From positions 1-7,954 of the forward strand of contig SYGQ01000110.1 of NCBI GenBank assembly GCA_005799475.1: a DNA stretch of 7,954 bases. Direction: 5' to 3'. The stretch's first letter is position 1; each line of letters opens with the position of its first letter. Source of the DNA: Planctomycetia bacterium. GTDB taxonomy: Bacteria; Planctomycetota; Phycisphaerae; Phycisphaerales; SM1A02. Positions 6,856 to 7,954 of the stretch are shown here, piece after piece. The notes beneath the pieces were generated by a model. That model was not told the DNA's origin. It did no database searches and saw only the letters and a program-made list of their open reading frames with translations. The position numbers were made by a program, and so were the translations under genes.

Positions 6856-6878
6856 ACGCGCGGAACGGTTCCGCGCGT
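6856..6878. repeat. Perfect 11-bp inverted repeat around one central base, between two efflux-locus genes
   Basis: The arm ACGCGCGGAAC (6856-6866) is followed by a single G and by GTTCCGCGCGT (6868-6878), its exact reverse complement. As RNA it can form a 10-bp stem with a CGG loop. No run of T follows, so it is not a classic Rho-independent terminator. It sits 22 bases after the Cys-rich gene's stop and 30 bases before the ATG of the efflux gene. It could be an operator for a dimeric regulator, or an mRNA hairpin that sets the ratio of the two products. The repeat itself is certain; its role is inference. Confidence 0.85.
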
Positions 6879-6908
6879 TCGCGCTTGGCTTGTCCATGGA
6901 GTTCATGC

Positions 6909-7954
6909 ATGAAACACCTCACACAACTCGTCGCGCTTGCGGCGGCCGTCCAAGTCGTCGGCTGCGGAGCGCCCACACTCGAACCACCGTCCTCCATCGC
7001 TGGTGAAATCCGCGCTCGCACCGGCGTCGAACCCGCGTGGGCCTCGGCAGCTGCCCCGACCGCGCAGTCGCTTGTTGACGCGGCGGCGACGCCCCTGCCA
7101 TCGCCGCTAGGTGAGTCCGACGCCGTTGCGCTCGCGCTGAGCGCGAGCCCAGAGATTGCACGGCTCCTCGCTGAAACTGCTGCGCTGCGTGCTGAGGCAC
7201 TCGATGACGCGAGTCCGATGAACCCAACGCTTGAGCTCGCTTCGGCCATTCCACTCGGGGCCATGAACGCCGTGCCCGTCCTCGCTATGGTCGCGACCCA
7301 GATCGACGAACTCTGGAAACAGCCCATTCGCAGCGAGATCGCACGAGATGCGTACGAAGCGGCGCTCCTCTCGCTCGCGTCCGAGGCGGTGCTGCTCTCC
7401 GTTGAGGCGCGCGCGCGCTGGCACGAGATCGCCCTGCGCGAGGATGAGGCGCGCCTCGCGAATGAGGACGCCACGCACCTCGATCGCCTCCTTGCCATGA
7501 CGCGGGAGCGGTTCGAGGCTGGTGAGGCGTCGCAGGATGATGTGACGAAGGCGATTCGGAACTCAGCGCAGGCACACCGTGCGCGATCGACGGCGCAGCA
7601 GATGAACACCGACACCCGACTCGCCCTCATGGGGCTCCTTGGGCATGCGGAGGCGCCCGTTGAGTGGCAACTCGGACTCGACGACGAAGCCTCGCGCCAT
7701 GCGCTTGGCGGCGAACTCTCCGACGAGCGGGTGCTCGTCGATCAATTGTCTCGGTCGAGGCTGGATGTCCGCGCGGCCGTCGCGCGCGCCAAGGCAGCGA
7801 AGTCGAGGCTGACACTCGCGACCGCGTCGCGGCTGCGCGGGGTTCAAGTCGGTGCGGGATGGGAGCGGGACATGGAGGGAGCCGATGGCGTCGCGTTCTC
7901 GGCCGTGATCGAGCTCCCCATCTTCAATACCGGTTCGCATCGGATCGCCAAGGC
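6909..7954 (+). CDS. Outer-membrane efflux lipoprotein (TolC/CusC/OEP family), cut by the window's right edge
   Basis: The visible 348 residues belong to the outer-membrane channel that joins an RND or similar pump and its periplasmic adaptor to the outside. The start MKHLTQ is followed by a hydrophobic stretch ending in a lipobox VVGC (C19), so the mature protein should be lipid-anchored. A variable linker leads to the first OEP repeat: SDAVALALSASPEIARLLAE, then MNPTLELASAIPLG, ELWKQPIRSEIARDAYEAAL, and a long coiled-coil helix pair (about 140-230). The second repeat begins with RSRLDVRAAVARAKAAKSRL and reaches VIELPIFNTGSHRIAKA, a typical strand-turn-helix motif of this family. A GGAG at 6898-6901 lies 7 bases before the ATG, a good ribosome binding site that fixes the start. 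Family proteins are usually 400-500 residues, so about a quarter is missing. With the Cys-rich protein upstream, a heavy-metal efflux role is likely but the substrate is not visible. Confidence 0.93.
   Translation, partial: MKHLTQLVALAAAVQVVGCGAPTLEPPSSIAGEIRARTGVEPAWASAAAPTAQSLVDAAATPLPSPLGESDAVALALSASPEIARLLAETAALRAEALDDASPMNPTLELASAIPLGAMNAVPVLAMVATQIDELWKQPIRSEIARDAYEAALLSLASEAVLLSVEARARWHEIALREDEARLANEDATHLDRLLAMTRERFEAGEASQDDVTKAIRNSAQAHRARSTAQQMNTDTRLALMGLLGHAEAPVEWQLGLDDEASRHALGGELSDERVLVDQLSRSRLDVRAAVARAKAAKSRLTLATASRLRGVQVGAGWERDMEGADGVAFSAVIELPIFNTGSHRIAK

Overview
The window is GC-rich, densely coding DNA, most likely from a planctomycete of the Phycisphaerae/Phycisphaerales type. 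The main pointer is a secreted protein ending in two dockerin-like repeats of the form A-D-x-N-x-D-x-x-V-x-G-x-D-L...W, a C-terminal pattern common in that group. The phylum call is an inference from protein style; no rRNA or tRNA is present to confirm it.

Layout. (1) Positions 3-671, plus strand: the C-terminal 222 residues of peptide chain release factor 3 (prfC), cut by the left edge. (2) Positions 664-3027, minus strand, a probable small operon read right to left: a doubtful short ORF, a secreted dockerin-like protein (2099-2902), and a three-domain sulfur enzyme (664-2094). The enzyme is a metallo-beta-lactamase fold persulfide-dioxygenase-like domain followed by two rhodanese domains. 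The short ORF overlaps the dockerin gene by ATGA, the dockerin gene and the sulfur enzyme are 4 bases apart, and the sulfur enzyme overlaps the convergent prfC end by 8 bases. (3) Positions 2903-3221: a gap with no confidently real gene. (4) Positions 3222-6317, minus strand: a full-length family GH38 alpha-mannosidase with no signal peptide. (5) Positions 6318-6393: a short divergent intergenic region with a good sigma70-like promoter for the plus strand. (6) Positions 6394-6834, plus strand: a small exported protein with 14 cysteines. (7) Positions 6835-6908: a spacer with a perfect palindrome (two 11-bp arms around one base). (8) Positions 6909-7954, plus strand: the first 348 residues of an outer-membrane efflux lipoprotein (TolC/CusC family), cut by the right edge.

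How it fits together. The Cys-rich protein followed by an efflux outer-membrane factor looks like the front end of a heavy-metal RND efflux operon whose adaptor and pump would lie beyond the right edge. The mannosidase probably trims alpha-mannosides in the cytoplasm. The persulfide-dioxygenase/rhodanese protein would handle glutathione persulfide or related sulfane sulfur; its tight linkage to a secreted dockerin-type protein is unexplained.

No mobile element, CRISPR array, tRNA or rRNA was seen. I found no clear evidence of an entirely new system. The items most worth a second look are the Cys-rich protein with its promoter-on-start-codon arrangement, the intercistronic palindrome, and the ATGA-coupled or frameshifted small ORF.
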